Positions 16,946 through 25,960 of a stretch of 64,000 bases of DNA are shown here, one piece after another. The notes under the pieces are model-generated. The model worked only from the letters and a program-made list of their open reading frames with translations, ran no database searches and was not told the origin of the DNA. The position numbers and the translations under genes were made by a program. This stretch comes from Pseudomonas sp. MM211. GTDB taxonomy: Bacteria > Pseudomonadota > Gammaproteobacteria > Pseudomonadales > Pseudomonadaceae. The stretch covers positions 4,960,001 through 5,024,000 of the forward strand of contig NZ_CP081942.1 in the NCBI RefSeq assembly GCF_020386635.1, given 5' to 3'. The number at the start of each line of letters is the position of its first letter. Position 1 is the first letter of the stretch.

Positions 16946-17127
16946 CAGTCGTTCTCTCCTCGCACATCCAGCTGCCAGTCAACACCATCGGTACTGAGCG
17001 AGAAAACGATCGGCCGGCAGCACACCGGGCAGTCTTCGATGTACTGCTGATCCCCCGCCGATAGATCCAGTACAGCCTCGACCGGCTCACCACAATAAGG
17101 GCATTGGTAATCCTGTGTTTCCAGCAT
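16945..17127 (-). CDS. CPxCG-motif cysteine-rich small protein
   Basis: A 60-residue protein with two zinc-knuckle-like pairs: CPYCG (residues 9-13) and CPVCC (about 33-37). It matches the family of CPXCG-motif cysteine-rich proteins, which probably bind one zinc or iron. No function is known. It is the first gene of a leftward set with the DUF2007 gene (one-base overlap) and possibly the SRAP gene. Upstream, GGAGGCGCC precedes the ATG, a strong ribosome binding site. Confidence 0.85.
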   Translation of the reverse strand: MLETQDYQCPYCGEPVEAVLDLSAGDQQYIEDCPVCCRPIVFSLSTDGVDWQLDVRGEND

Positions 17128-17153
17128 AGGGCGCCTCCGTGTGACTTGCAGGG

Positions 17154-17159
17154 TATAAT
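17154..17159 (+). promoter_or_regulatory. Possible -10 element TATAAT of the acyltransferase gene
   Basis: TATAAT at 17154-17159 lies in the divergent spacer, about 120 bases before the acyltransferase ATG. No good -35 hexamer is seen at the usual distance, so the call rests on the -10 alone. Confidence 0.3.
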
Positions 17160-17280
17160 CGGCGGTCTATTGCTGCCCCTCTGCTCGGCTGTCGTTGCGC
17201 CCCAAAGGCTCGAACGGCAACGGCTCTCCCCCGAAGGGGCTCAACCTCTCAATCGCAGCGACAATCACAAGAGATCATTG

Positions 17281-18444
17281 ATGGGCGAATTCGATAGCAT
17301 CCGACCCTACGCCGACGCGGAAATTCCAGCAGTTCTGGCGCGCCTGTTGGCCGACGATGCGTTCCTCGACATCCTTACCCAGTTCCGTTTCCCGCGCTTG
17401 GCGGGACCGTTCGGCTGGCTGCTCAAACCTCTTATAGCTCATCGACTGCGGTCGCAGTTCCGCTCCATCAATTCGGTGAGCGCGCTGCAGGATACCGTCG
17501 AGCCCTACGTCGACCGTACCGTCGAGAAAGCCACTGATGGCGTGACCTACTCCGGCGTAGAAACCCTCAAGTCCGGCAGCGCCTATCTGTTCCTGGCCAA
17601 TCACCGCGACATCGTCATGGATCCAGCCTTCGTCAACTACGCGGTTTACCACGCGGGACTGAAGACGCCACGCATCGCGATCGGTGACAACCTGCTGCAA
17701 AGGCCCTTCGTCAGCGACCTGATGCGTCTGAACAAGAGCTTTATCGTGCACCGCTCGATCACTGGCCGCCGCGAAAAGCTGGCGGCTTACCAATTGTTGT
17801 CGGCCTACATCAGCCACTCGATTCGCAACGATGGCGAATCGATCTGGATCGCTCAAGCCGAAGGCCGTGCCAAAGACGGTGACGACCGTACCGATTCGGC
17901 GATTCTCAAGATGTTCCACATGAGCCGCAAGGACGAGCCATTCGCCGAAGTTATCAGCAGCCTCAAGCTGACTCCCGTGTCGATCAGCTACGAGTATGAT
18001 CCTTGCGACCAGGCCAAAGCCCTCGAGCTCTATACCCGTGCGACCACCGGTAGCTATACCAAGCAACCAGGCGAAGATGACAAAAGCATCGCCCTAGGCA
18101 TCACCGGCTACAAAGGCCGTGTACACGTACACTTTGGCGATCCACTGACCAGTGGTTTCGAGGATGCCAAGCAACTTGCGACCATCACCGATGCGCACAT
18201 TCTCACCGGCTATCGCCTATTTCCCGTGCATTACCTGGCGTATGCCATGTGGAGCGAGCGTGATCCACAGCTTGAGGTACCGACGGCCGAAGCGCTATTC
18301 GATGCAAGCGAATTGGCAGCAGCAAAGGAGCAATGGCAGCGACGCCTAAGCAACTGCCCCAGCGAGCAGCAGCCCTATCTGGTCTTGCAGTACGCCACAC
18401 CAGTGCGCAACCAGTACCGCATCAAGGCTGGCCTTCCTCTCTGA
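17281..18444 (+). CDS. Glycerol(phosphate) acyltransferase-family protein
   Basis: A 387-residue protein of the PlsC/PlsB acyltransferase superfamily. The active-site block is FLANHRDIVMDPAF (about residue 105), a His/Asp motif with one more residue in the spacing than the classic HX4D, as in the large 1-acyl-glycerol-3-phosphate acyltransferase-like group. The substrate-binding AEGRAKDG block (about 200) follows. It has no strong N-terminal membrane helix. ATG 17281 was chosen since AAGAGATC lies upstream and the translation before it is not protein-like. It is divergent from the cysteine-rich gene and convergent with yajG. The acyl donor and acceptor are not known. Confidence 0.8.
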   Translation: MGEFDSIRPYADAEIPAVLARLLADDAFLDILTQFRFPRLAGPFGWLLKPLIAHRLRSQFRSINSVSALQDTVEPYVDRTVEKATDGVTYSGVETLKSGSAYLFLANHRDIVMDPAFVNYAVYHAGLKTPRIAIGDNLLQRPFVSDLMRLNKSFIVHRSITGRREKLAAYQLLSAYISHSIRNDGESIWIAQAEGRAKDGDDRTDSAILKMFHMSRKDEPFAEVISSLKLTPVSISYEYDPCDQAKALELYTRATTGSYTKQPGEDDKSIALGITGYKGRVHVHFGDPLTSGFEDAKQLATITDAHILTGYRLFPVHYLAYAMWSERDPQLEVPTAEALFDASELAAAKEQWQRRLSNCPSEQQPYLVLQYATPVRNQYRIKAGLPL

Positions 18445-18467
18445 GGGCAGGCACTGACCGCAAAAAC

Positions 18468-18498
18468 GAAAAAGCCCCGACATCTCGGGGCTTTTTCT
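18468..18498. terminator. Bidirectional Rho-independent terminator
   Basis: AAAAAGCCCCGA-cat-CTCGGGGCTTTTT has A and T runs on both sides, so it can serve both the rightward acyltransferase and leftward yajG transcripts. Confidence 0.85.
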
Positions 18499-18513
18499 TG
18501 TCACGCTACTCGC

Positions 18514-19098
18514 TTATTGACCGCTGAGTATCTGCGACAGAGTCGGATCCTTGAAGGTTCGGGTCAGCGCATCGCTCAACACGTCACTGACCAGCTTGGT
18601 GTTGGTTTCCTGGTTGGGTGCCATGCCGAAACGCTGGTTCAGGGAAGCACCGTAGCGGCCACTGTAACGACGATTGCTGTTCTGCACATCGGCGCGGAAG
18701 GTGGCGGTCATGTCAGCTTCGGTGACATAGAGGCCTTCCTTGGGCGACTGATACTTCAGCTCTGCCAGAGTGAGGGTCAGTTGCGGTGCATTGTAGGCGT
18801 TGGCCGAGGGGGTGAAACCTAGCAGGCGTACAGCCGCTTCGGCCTGAGCCTGCAGCTTGGGCAGCACATCCTTGCCAGCAACGCTGATGGCGCTGGTTTC
18901 CGGGTACAGACCACCGCGAGTTCCCAGAACCGGGGATGGGCGACCATCAACAACACGCACGACGACAGGCTGGCCCTGACCAACTGGGGTCAAGGATCCG
19001 ATGAGCCTGGGCTGCGGGGTGATTTGCTGCGGGCTGTGGGCACAACCGGCAAGAGCCAGACTGAGAGCGGCAACCAGACCAAACAACAGGCGATTCAT
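18514..19098 (-). CDS. yajG: YajG-family lipoprotein
   Basis: A 194-residue lipoprotein: MNRLLFGLVAALSLALAGC ends in the lipobox LAGC (Cys19). The body has the YajG pattern, with VVVRVVDGRP and the DVLSDALTRTFKDP end. In E. coli YajG is an uncharacterised lipoprotein near ampG. Here no ampG is adjacent. ATG 19098 was chosen because it starts the signal peptide; the 20 upstream in-frame codons are not lipoprotein-like. The function is unknown, and an envelope location is all that can be supported. Confidence 0.8.
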   Translation of the reverse strand: MNRLLFGLVAALSLALAGCAHSPQQITPQPRLIGSLTPVGQGQPVVVRVVDGRPSPVLGTRGGLYPETSAISVAGKDVLPKLQAQAEAAVRLLGFTPSANAYNAPQLTLTLAELKYQSPKEGLYVTEADMTATFRADVQNSNRRYSGRYGASLNQRFGMAPNQETNTKLVSDVLSDALTRTFKDPTLSQILSGQ

Positions 19099-19242
19099 AC
19101 TCGGTTCTCCATGGAGGGGCGCATAAGGCGTCGCAAAGTATAACGAATCGACCTGCAATGGGTGAACGCGGTTCCGGTCATGTGCCCGTCACATGCTAGC
19201 GGTATAAGACTTTGGTCGCTTTGCATGATGGAAGTTTGTTTG

Positions 19243-19437
19243 ATGCGTGCACTACTGGAAAAGACTGCCAACCCACCACGCCCACGTATTTTCGCCTGCG
19301 TCGATGAGCAGGGCATCTGCCGGGCATTTCGCCAGAGCGCCCACGCTCCGGGGCCTGCAAGCTGGCATGAGGTCAACGAGCAACGTCTCGTCTGGCTCGG
19401 CGCTCCGCTCCCGGAAAGCGCTTTCACTTCCCGCTGA
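19243..19437 (+). CDS. Small hypothetical protein, 64 residues
   Basis: A short open frame MRALLEKTANPPRPRIFACVDEQG... ending in Arg. GGAAG lies about eight bases before the ATG at 19243. It is rich in proline, arginine and alanine, with two cysteines (FACVDEQGIC) four to six residues from acidic groups. I do not recognise a family. It lies between yajG (divergent) and the mqo leader, with TATAAG about 40 bases upstream as a possible -10. It may be a genuine small protein because the start region is well formed, but coding status is unproved. Confidence 0.5.
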   Translation: MRALLEKTANPPRPRIFACVDEQGICRAFRQSAHAPGPASWHEVNEQRLVWLGAPLPESAFTSR

Positions 19438-19925
19438 GCGCCTGCCCGGGCTTTTGTGCGCAGAACCGCGTGTGCAATAAAAGTCACATGCAGCTGATCA
19501 ATTCTCTCGCTTTCGCCTTATAATCGCGCCCCGATTATAAGGACGCCTCCTGATCGGCCTCGCCGTACCGCTGATGCACTTCACGCCATCGGCAACGCCA
19601 CAGAGAGTCGCCCACTTCGTGCTGCTCGATATCGACAGCCATCCTCGTTCCATGCAGCGATTACCGCGTTTTCGCGGAACATCTGCCGCCGAGGAAGGCC
19701 CAACAGGCACATGAACTTTTGAGGTTCGCGTTCCAAAAGAACGTGAAAAAACGGTTTCAATAACTTCACAAGAGTGTGGCGAACATATGAATCATCTTGC
19801 GGCAGGACAAGGCGACCCCTTCCCGTCACCCGGATCCCCAGGACAGCTCTGCAACCGCTGACAGGCGCACTCGACGCCCAGGCCGAAGGCCATCGATTGG
19901 ACGCTGATTTTTTGGAGATGTGGCA
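19438..19925 (+). other. Long non-coding leader upstream of mqo
   Basis: Nearly 490 bases without a credible gene. It holds the perfect inverted repeat at 19516-19542, a region with GAACTTTTGAGG and CCAAAAGAAC that could fold (19714-19745), and the mqo ribosome binding site at its end. The mqo promoter must lie here. No tRNA or known small RNA signature was recognised. Confidence 0.5.
19516..19542. repeat. Perfect 11-bp inverted repeat containing TATAAT on both strands
   Basis: CCTTATAATCG and CGATTATAAGG are separated by CGCCC. Each strand offers TATAAT. It could be an operator over a -10 box or an RNA hairpin in the leader of mqo. Confidence 0.55.
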
Positions 19926-21428
19926 ATGGCGCAGAACGATTACGAAGCTGTAGATGTAGTGCTGGTTGGAGCCGGCATCATGAGCGCAACGCTGGCCGTG
20001 CTGCTCAAGGAACTCGATCCGGGCATCAAGCTGGAAGTCGTGGAAGCGATGGACTCCGGCGCGGTGGAAAGCTCCAACCCGTGGAATAACGCAGGTACTG
20101 GCCACGCCGGCCTGTGCGAGCTCAACTACACCCCTGAGTCCGCTGACGGCTCCATCGACATCAAGAAAGCGGTGAGCATCAACGCCCAGTTCGAAGAGTC
20201 CAAACAGTTCTGGGCCTACCTGGTCAAGAAAGGTACGTTCGGCTCGCCGAAGACCTTTATCAACTCGGTTCCACACCTCAGTTTCGTGCGTGGCCAGAAA
20301 GGCGTCGACTACCTGAAGAAGCGCTTCGAGTCCCTGCGTGTACACCACGCCTTCGAAGACATGGTGTACAGCGAAGACCGCGAGACCATGGCCCAGTGGA
20401 TGCCTCTGATGATGCCAGGCCGTGATTCCAGTGAGCCGATTGCAGCGACCCGCGTGGCTAACGGCACCGACATCAATTTCGGCGCGCTGACCAAGAGCCT
20501 GCTGGACTACCTGGTGCAGCAGAGCAACGCTCGCGTGACCTGCAACCAGCGAGTCACCGATCTGACCCGCAACGAGCACGGTTGGCGTGTGAGCACCAAA
20601 GACCCGAAAAGCGGCAATCATCGCGAAATTCAGGCCCGCTTCGTGTTCCTCGGTGCCGGTGGCGGTGCCCTGCCCCTGCTGCAGATGTCGGGCATTCCGG
20701 AAGGAAAGGGCTTCGGCGGCTTCCCGGTCAGCGGCCAGTGGCTGCGCTGCGATAATCCGGAAGTGGTCAACCAGCACCAGGCCAAGGTGTACAGCCAGGC
20801 CGAAGTGGGCTCGCCCCCCATGTCGGTGCCGCACCTGGACACCCGCGTGGTCGATGGCAAGAAATCTTTGCTGTTCGGGCCCTACGCGGGTTTCACCACC
20901 AAATTCCTGAAAAAGGGCTCGTTCCTCGACCTGCCCATGTCGGTGCGCCTCAACAACATCGGCCCGATGCTGGCGGTGGCTCGCGACAACTTCGACCTGA
21001 CCCGTTACCTGGTCAAGGAAGTCATGCAGTCCCACGATCAGCGTCTCAATACGCTGCGCGGCTTCTACCCTGAAGCCAAGGCCAGTGACTGGCGTCTGGA
21101 GATTGCCGGACAGCGCGTGCAGATCATCAAGAAAGACGCCAAAAAAGGCGGCATCCTGCAATTCGGTACCGAGCTGGTAGCGGCCAAAGACGGCTCCATC
21201 GCCGCTCTGCTGGGCGCTTCGCCGGGCGCTTCGGTGACGGTCTCGATCATGCTCGATCTGATCCGCCGCTGCTTCCCCGACAAGGCGGCCTCGGCCGAGT
21301 GGAGCAGCAAGTTGCACGAGATCTTCCCGGCACCCTATGCGGTATTGAGCAGCGATGCCGAGCAATATCGTGCGGTGCAGTCGCAGTCGGACGCACTACT
21401 GCAATTGCAAGAACTGCAGCAGGTGTGA
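19926..21428 (+). CDS. mqo: Malate:quinone oxidoreductase
   Basis: A 500-residue FAD enzyme that oxidises L-malate to oxaloacetate and passes electrons to ubiquinone at the inner-membrane surface, bypassing NAD-dependent malate dehydrogenase. The N-terminal dinucleotide-binding motif is [16 protein letters not shown]. Other Mqo blocks are [20 protein letters not shown] (20 residues), [12 protein letters not shown] and [14 protein letters not shown] [16 protein letters not shown] 19926 has GGAG eight bases upstream; a GTG at 19920 is less likely. It converges on rpoS, with separate terminators between them. Pseudomonads often carry two mqo genes; whether this is the main one cannot be told. 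Confidence 0.95.
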   Translation: MAQNDYEAVDVVLVGAGIMSATLAVLLKELDPGIKLEVVEAMDSGAVESSNPWNNAGTGHAGLCELNYTPESADGSIDIKKAVSINAQFEESKQFWAYLVKKGTFGSPKTFINSVPHLSFVRGQKGVDYLKKRFESLRVHHAFEDMVYSEDRETMAQWMPLMMPGRDSSEPIAATRVANGTDINFGALTKSLLDYLVQQSNARVTCNQRVTDLTRNEHGWRVSTKDPKSGNHREIQARFVFLGAGGGALPLLQMSGIPEGKGFGGFPVSGQWLRCDNPEVVNQHQAKVYSQAEVGSPPMSVPHLDTRVVDGKKSLLFGPYAGFTTKFLKKGSFLDLPMSVRLNNIGPMLAVARDNFDLTRYLVKEVMQSHDQRLNTLRGFYPEAKASDWRLEIAGQRVQIIKKDAKKGGILQFGTELVAAKDGSIAALLGASPGASVTVSIMLDLIRRCFPDKAASAEWSSKLHEIFPAPYAVLSSDAEQYRAVQSQSDALLQLQELQQV

Positions 21429-21448
21429 TCGCTCAAGCGTGAACACAG

Positions 21449-21478
21449 AAACGGCGCCTATTTAGGCGCCGTTTTTTG
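21449..21478 (+). terminator. Rho-independent terminator of mqo
   Basis: ACGGCGCCTA-ttt-AGGCGCCGT followed by TTTTTT, 20 bases after the mqo stop. Confidence 0.9.
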
Positions 21479-21511
21479 TGCACAGCTAACTGACAGCGCA
21501 AACAACGCCCA

Positions 21512-21542
21512 ATAAAAAGCCAGTCAGCAGAGCTGACTGGCA
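21512..21542 (-). terminator. Rho-independent terminator of rpoS
   Basis: Read leftward, GCCAGTCAG-ctct-GCTGACTGGC is followed by TTTTTATT, about 20 bases after the rpoS stop. Confidence 0.9.
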
Positions 21543-21563
21543 CAAGGCCTGGCAGGCCGGGGT

Positions 21564-22574
21564 TTACTGGAACAGAGAGTCGGCGGAAAGGCCGTTCTTC
21601 TCAAGGATCTCGCGCAAACGCTTGAGTGCTTCCACCTGGATCTGTCGTACCCGCTCGCGGGTCAGACCGATTTCCTGACCAACCTCCTCGAGCGTACAGT
21701 TCTCGTGGCCACGCAAGCCGAAACGGCGAACCACCACTTCCCGCTGCTTATCCGTTAACTCCGAAAGCCACTGATCGATGCTTTGTGAAAGGTCGTCATC
21801 CTGCAGCAACTCGCAAGGGTCGGTGGGGCGATCATCGGTCAGGGTGTCGAGTAGCGTTTTGTCGGAGTCAGGGCCAAGCGATACGTCTACGGACGATACA
21901 CGCTCATTCAATCCGAGCATCCGCTTGACCTCACCCACCGGCTTCTCCAACAGGTTGGCGATTTCTTCGGGGGACGGCTCGTGATCGAGCTTCTGCGTCA
22001 GTTCCCGCGCGGCGCGCAGGTAGACATTGAGCTCCTTGACCACATGGATGGGCAGGCGAATGGTGCGGGTCTGATTCATGATCGCCCGTTCGATGGTCTG
22101 CCGGATCCACCAGGTGGCGTAGGTAGAAAACCGGAAACCACGCTCGGGATCGAATTTTTCAACAGCCCGAATCAGACCGAGATTGCCCTCCTCTATTAAG
22201 TCTAGAAGGGAGAGCCCACGGTTGATGTAACGCCTAGCGATCTTGACCACCAGGCGTAGGTTGCTCTCGATCATGCGCTTGCGGCCGGCAGGGTCGCCCT
22301 TCTGCGCCAGACGCGCGAAGAACACTTCCTCTTCCGGGGTAAGCAATGGGGAAAAACCGATTTCGTTGAGGTAAAGCTGAGTGGCGTCTAGCGCCCGGGT
22401 GTAGTCGATATACTTGTGTTGCTTGCTGCCGGTGGATTGCTTGGCCTTACTGCGCGCAGCGGTCTTTTTACCTGCCTGCTCGCCAGCCCCATCGTCAAGA
22501 TCAATGTCGGGCTCCATAAGGAGCACTTCATCGTCGATGTCAAACTCCGGCGCTTCTTTAGAAATGAGTGCCAT
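21564..22574 (-). CDS. rpoS: RNA polymerase sigma factor RpoS (sigma-38)
   Basis: A 336-residue stationary-phase and general-stress sigma factor. Region 1.2 starts at about residue 58 ([21 protein letters not shown]). Region 2 holds the core-binding and -10 recognition parts ([20 protein letters not shown], then [17 protein letters not shown]). Region 4 has the helix-turn-helix [19 protein letters not shown]. The ATG at 22574 starts [15 protein letters not shown], as in other Pseudomonas RpoS. It lies 107 bases after nlpD, and its main promoter in this genus is inside nlpD, where a PsrA-like box is visible. Unlike P. aeruginosa, the gene on the other side is mqo, not rsmZ/fdxA. Confidence 0.97.
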   Translation of the reverse strand: MALISKEAPEFDIDDEVLLMEPDIDLDDGAGEQAGKKTAARSKAKQSTGSKQHKYIDYTRALDATQLYLNEIGFSPLLTPEEEVFFARLAQKGDPAGRKRMIESNLRLVVKIARRYINRGLSLLDLIEEGNLGLIRAVEKFDPERGFRFSTYATWWIRQTIERAIMNQTRTIRLPIHVVKELNVYLRAARELTQKLDHEPSPEEIANLLEKPVGEVKRMLGLNERVSSVDVSLGPDSDKTLLDTLTDDRPTDPCELLQDDDLSQSIDQWLSELTDKQREVVVRRFGLRGHENCTLEEVGQEIGLTRERVRQIQVEALKRLREILEKNGLSADSLFQ

Positions 22575-22681
22575 TTTATTTTCCGTCCCTTGCTGAGTTC
22601 GACCAGCAAGCCCGGATGTGCCTTTCTCCTTGGCAACATCAGAGCCCGTCCATCCCACATGAGGGGCGAACGAGCGACAGA

Positions 22682-23539
22682 TCAACGACGTGGCAGGTAT
22701 TGCATTGGATCTACAGGCTTACCCTGGCGGCGAATCTCGAAGTGAAGCTTCACCCGGTCAGTTCCCGTGGAACCCATCTCGGCAATCTGTTGCCCGACTT
22801 TGACCTGCTGCCCCTCACGTACTAACAGTCTTCGGTTGTGACCGTAGGCACTCACGTAGGTATCGCTGTGTTTGATGATCACCAATTCACCGTAGCCCCG
22901 TAACCCACTCCCGGCGTAGACAACGGATCCACCAGACGCAGCAAGGACAGGCTGTCCCAATTCCCCGGCTATATCAATGCCTTTATTCAAACTACCGTTT
23001 GAGGAAAACCGTCCGATAATCGCACCACTGGCCGGCCATGCCCAACCCGATGCAGAGCGCTGTACAGGCTCCACCGGCGTGGTCGCTGGCGTCACCGCAA
23101 CGGGTACAGAAGGCCGTGTAGTGGTCTGTGCAGGAGGCGCCTGAACCGGCGCGGTTGGCCGGCTTGGCGTAGTCACGACGGGAGTACTGGTAGACGGTGA
23201 TGACGTCGCAACAGGCCTGCTTGCAGTGCCTGAGCCGAAGCGAATGACCTGGCCGACGCGGATCATGTAAGGGGCCGGGATCGCGTTGTGGGCAGCCAGT
23301 GCTTTCCAGTCCCAGCCGTAGCGAAAGGCGATGGAGTAAAGTGTGTCTCCTCGTTGCACGCGGTATTGGCCAGACGTGACCGGCTGACGCTGCGCCGCAG
23401 CGTTGTTGCGATCCACCACCTGTACATTGCCGGAATTCGAGCTGGCGCAACCGGCCAGCAGCGTACTCAGCAGCGCCAGAAGCAGCACATTGCGTAGCAT
23501 GCCCGAGGAATAACGCCCTTGATTGGCTGTGAAACTCAC
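22682..23539 (-). CDS. nlpD: NlpD-type lipoprotein: LysM plus degenerate LytM domain
   Basis: A 285-residue envelope lipoprotein. The lipobox is LLAGC (about Cys32), followed by a LysM peptidoglycan-binding domain ([18 protein letters not shown]), a Pro/Thr-rich linker and an M23/LytM domain. The metal ligands are partly lost: the HxxxD site reads NKGIDIAG and the HxH reads KLHFE. It should therefore act as an activator of cell-wall amidases such as AmiC at the division septum rather than as a hydrolase. I chose GTG 23539 because GGGAGATACGG stands directly before it; ATG 23500 has no ribosome binding site. It is followed by rpoS, whose promoter lies inside this gene. Confidence 0.92.
   Translation of the reverse strand: MSFTANQGRYSSGMLRNVLLLALLSTLLAGCASSNSGNVQVVDRNNAAAQRQPVTSGQYRVQRGDTLYSIAFRYGWDWKALAAHNAIPAPYMIRVGQVIRFGSGTASRPVATSSPSTSTPVVTTPSRPTAPVQAPPAQTTTRPSVPVAVTPATTPVEPVQRSASGWAWPASGAIIGRFSSNGSLNKGIDIAGELGQPVLAASGGSVVYAGSGLRGYGELVIIKHSDTYVSAYGHNRRLLVREGQQVKVGQQIAEMGSTGTDRVKLHFEIRRQGKPVDPMQYLPRR
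22988..23001. promoter_or_regulatory. PsrA-like box inside nlpD (rpoS promoter region)
   Basis: CAAACTACCGTTTG fits the PsrA consensus. It lies about 420 bases before the rpoS start codon, consistent with the known P. aeruginosa and P. putida arrangement, where PsrA activates rpoS from a site in nlpD and the rpoS mRNA has a leader of several hundred bases. Confidence 0.7.
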
Positions 23540-23591
23540 CCGTATCTCCCTTGCAGACGGCCTCGAGCGACCAGTAAAGAACGCCGAAACG

Positions 23592-24521
23592 TCAGACTTC
23601 TTCCAATTGGCGGCGGCGCGCCAGCCATTCCACACCCAGCACCAATGCAATGGCACAGCAGCTCAGCGTGATGGCCAGTAGTAGCTGCGCATCGTCACCG
23701 CTGACTTCGGTGAACTGCCAAGGCAATAGATTGACCTGCTCCAGTGGAAACGATTCCCCATGACGGTTGGTCTGCCAGGTAAGCGTCTGTTTCCAGGGCC
23801 ATACCTTTACCAGCGAGCCGAGCATCAAGCCGGCCAGAAAAGCCATGGTCAGATCGCGCATATGCGCCAGCAACCAACTCAGCACCTTGGAGAACATCAG
23901 CAAGCCCAGCACGCAGCCTGCACAGAATATCGCCAGTACCGTCAGATCGAAATTCTTGACCGCGCCCAGCACCACCGGATAAAGCCCTAGCAGCACGAGA
24001 ATGAAGCTGCCAGAGATGCCCGGCAGAATCATCGCACTGATGGCGATGGCACCGGCGATAAACAGCATTAGCGGGTCTGCGGAAAGCTGCATGGGCACAG
24101 CGAGCGTGATCCACAGCGCAAACACCAGCCCTATCGCGAAGCCGACCAACCTGTTGGTTCGCCAGGCGCTGACTTCACGTCCGACCAGATAGACAGAGAC
24201 CAGTACCAGGCCGAAGAAAAACGCCCACAACGGTACCGGGTGTTCGTTCATCAGGTAGCTGATGGCCCGCGCCAGGGTGAAAATACTGCTGAGGATGCCA
24301 AGCATGACGACCAGCAGGAAGCTGGCGTTACAGGCCTGCCAGGCATCCTTGATGCGTCCGCGAAAGAACAGCATGATCGCTTCGGGCATGGCGGCGAACG
24401 AGGCGAGAAGCTTGTCGTATATACCGGTGATCAGGGCAACGGTGCCGCCGGAGAATCCGGGCACCACGTCGACAGCGCCCATCGCTATCCCTTTGGCATA
24501 CAGCAACAAGGTTTTCTTCAT
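23592..24521 (-). CDS. DUF368 membrane protein (PopT-type undecaprenyl-phosphate flippase family)
   Basis: A 309-residue inner-membrane protein with about eight to ten hydrophobic helices. The opening GIAMGAVDVVPGFSGGTVALITGIYDKLL (given here as GAVDVVPGFSGGTVAL) and MILPGISGSFILVLLGLY are the two conserved DUF368 repeats. DUF368 proteins (PopT) have been shown in other bacteria to recycle the carrier lipid undecaprenyl phosphate across the inner membrane. It sits between pcm and nlpD in the surE-rpoS cluster, 21 bases after pcm. Annotation by family is firm; the activity here is inferred. Confidence 0.88.
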   Translation of the reverse strand: MKKTLLLYAKGIAMGAVDVVPGFSGGTVALITGIYDKLLASFAAMPEAIMLFFRGRIKDAWQACNASFLLVVMLGILSSIFTLARAISYLMNEHPVPLWAFFFGLVLVSVYLVGREVSAWRTNRLVGFAIGLVFALWITLAVPMQLSADPLMLFIAGAIAISAMILPGISGSFILVLLGLYPVVLGAVKNFDLTVLAIFCAGCVLGLLMFSKVLSWLLAHMRDLTMAFLAGLMLGSLVKVWPWKQTLTWQTNRHGESFPLEQVNLLPWQFTEVSGDDAQLLLAITLSCCAIALVLGVEWLARRRQLEEV

Positions 24522-24542
24522 GCATCCTTCCGTTCGATTGAA

Positions 24543-25211
24543 TCAGGCCAGAGGGCCATTAAGCAGAGGCACGAACCGAACTGCGTCGAGTACGTGCCGA
24601 GAGAAACCCTGTTCCTCGCGAATGATCAGTAACAGTTGTTGAACGTCGCCTGTACCGACGGGGATGACCAAACGCCCCCCCGGAGCCAATTGATCCAGTA
24701 GAGCCTGAGGCACTTCGGACGCAGCCGCCGTCACGATAATGCCGTTGTAGGGCGCCAGCGCAGGCCAGCCCTCCCAACCATCACCCCAGCGGAACACCAC
24801 GTTGCGCAGGCTCAGTTTGACCAGACGTTCCTTGGCACGTTCCTGCAATCCCTGAATGCGCTCGACCGTGAACACCCGCTCGACCAGTTGAGCCAGAATC
24901 GCCGTCTGGTACCCCGACCCCGTACCAATCTCCAACACTTTGTCCAGCGGGCCAGCGGCGAGCAGCAGTTCGCTCATGCGCGCGACCATATAGGGCTGCG
25001 AGATGGTCTGGTTATGGCCGATCGGCAGAGCCGTGTCTTCGTAGGCTCGGTGCGCCAGGGCTTCATCGACGAACAGGTGGCGCGGCGTGCGGCGAATCAC
25101 CTCGAGCACCTGAGCGTTCGACAGGCCTTCATCGTAAAGGCGCTGGATCAGGCGCTCGCGAGTGCGCTGAGAGGTCATGCCAATCCCGTGGCGGTCGTGC
25201 TCCCGATTCAT
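24543..25211 (-). CDS. pcm: Protein-L-isoaspartate O-methyltransferase
   Basis: A 222-residue SAM-dependent enzyme that methylates isoaspartyl residues in aged proteins so that they can revert to aspartate. Motifs: [10 protein letters not shown], the SAM-binding [15 protein letters not shown] (about residue 82) and the GGRLVIPVG end block. Its ATG overlaps the surE stop by four bases (ATGA), so the two are translationally coupled. Alternative in-frame starts are ATG 25232, inside surE, and ATG at about 25178 ([10 protein letters not shown]). The surE-pcm-nlpD-rpoS order is a classic stress-survival cluster. Confidence 0.95.
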   Translation of the reverse strand: MNREHDRHGIGMTSQRTRERLIQRLYDEGLSNAQVLEVIRRTPRHLFVDEALAHRAYEDTALPIGHNQTISQPYMVARMSELLLAAGPLDKVLEIGTGSGYQTAILAQLVERVFTVERIQGLQERAKERLVKLSLRNVVFRWGDGWEGWPALAPYNGIIVTAAASEVPQALLDQLAPGGRLVIPVGTGDVQQLLLIIREEQGFSRHVLDAVRFVPLLNGPLA

Positions 25212-25960
25212 GTCATCAGCCCCTCCAGCCATGGTTTGAGGCGGTTCAGGCCATCCTGATAAGTACGATCGAGCTGCAATGGCGTAACCGACACGTAACC
25301 CTGCATCACGGCATGGAAGTCGGTTCCTTCAGCGCCGTCCTCGACATCGCCGGCCGCGGCAATCCAGTAGCCTTCCTTGCCACGCGGATTGACCACCTTC
25401 ACTGGCGCTGCCGCGCGGGCGCGGTGCCCGAGCCGGGTCAGTTGCACGCCACGGATACGTTCTAGCGGCAGGTTTGGCACATTGACGTTCAAGACCGTGC
25501 GCGGTGGCAGGTCGAGGTGCTCATGGGCTTCGACCAATTTTCGGGCGAAATAGGCGGCGGTCGGCATGTTCTCGGGCGAACGCGAGAGCAGCGAAAAGGC
25601 AAATGCCGGCCGAGCCAGAAAACGGCCTTCGAGGGCGGCCGCCACAGTACCGGAATACAGCACGTCATCACCCAGGTTGGCGCCCATGTTGATACCGGCC
25701 ACGACCAGATCGGCGACCTCGGGCAGCAAGCCATTGAGGCCCAGGTGCACACAATCGGTCGGCGTACCATTGAGGCTGATGTAACCATTGGCCAAGGTAC
25801 ACGGATGCAACGGGCGGTCGAGCGTCAGCGAACTGCTCGCGCCGCTGCGATCCCCATCGGGAGCGATCACCGTGCAGTCGGCGTAATCGGCTAGCGCAGC
25901 GTGCAACGCGGCGAGGCCCGGTGCGGCCACGCCGTCATCGTTTGAAATCAGAATACGCAT
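25208..25960 (-). CDS. surE: 5'/3'-nucleotidase SurE
   Basis: A 250-residue phosphatase acting on nucleoside 5'- and 3'-monophosphates and short polyphosphates, with a role in stationary-phase survival. The metal-binding Asp pair is in ILISNDDG (residues 8-9), with the further conserved [27 protein letters not shown] (20 residues) and NVNVPN. ATG 25960 begins at the conserved [10 protein letters not shown]; the truD gene overlaps its start by 13 bases. It is translationally coupled to pcm downstream. Confidence 0.95.
   Translation of the reverse strand: MRILISNDDGVAAPGLAALHAALADYADCTVIAPDGDRSGASSSLTLDRPLHPCTLANGYISLNGTPTDCVHLGLNGLLPEVADLVVAGINMGANLGDDVLYSGTVAAALEGRFLARPAFAFSLLSRSPENMPTAAYFARKLVEAHEHLDLPPRTVLNVNVPNLPLERIRGVQLTRLGHRARAAAPVKVVNPRGKEGYWIAAAGDVEDGAEGTDFHAVMQGYVSVTPLQLDRTYQDGLNRLKPWLEGLMT

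Noticed and set aside
19581..21365. 594-codon open frame antisense to mqo
   Set aside because: It mirrors the codon bias of mqo, a certain gene; its translation shows no family motifs.
21429..21563. Possible rsmZ small RNA after rpoS
   Set aside because: Only two terminator hairpins are present; the repeated GGA loops typical of Rsm RNAs are missing.
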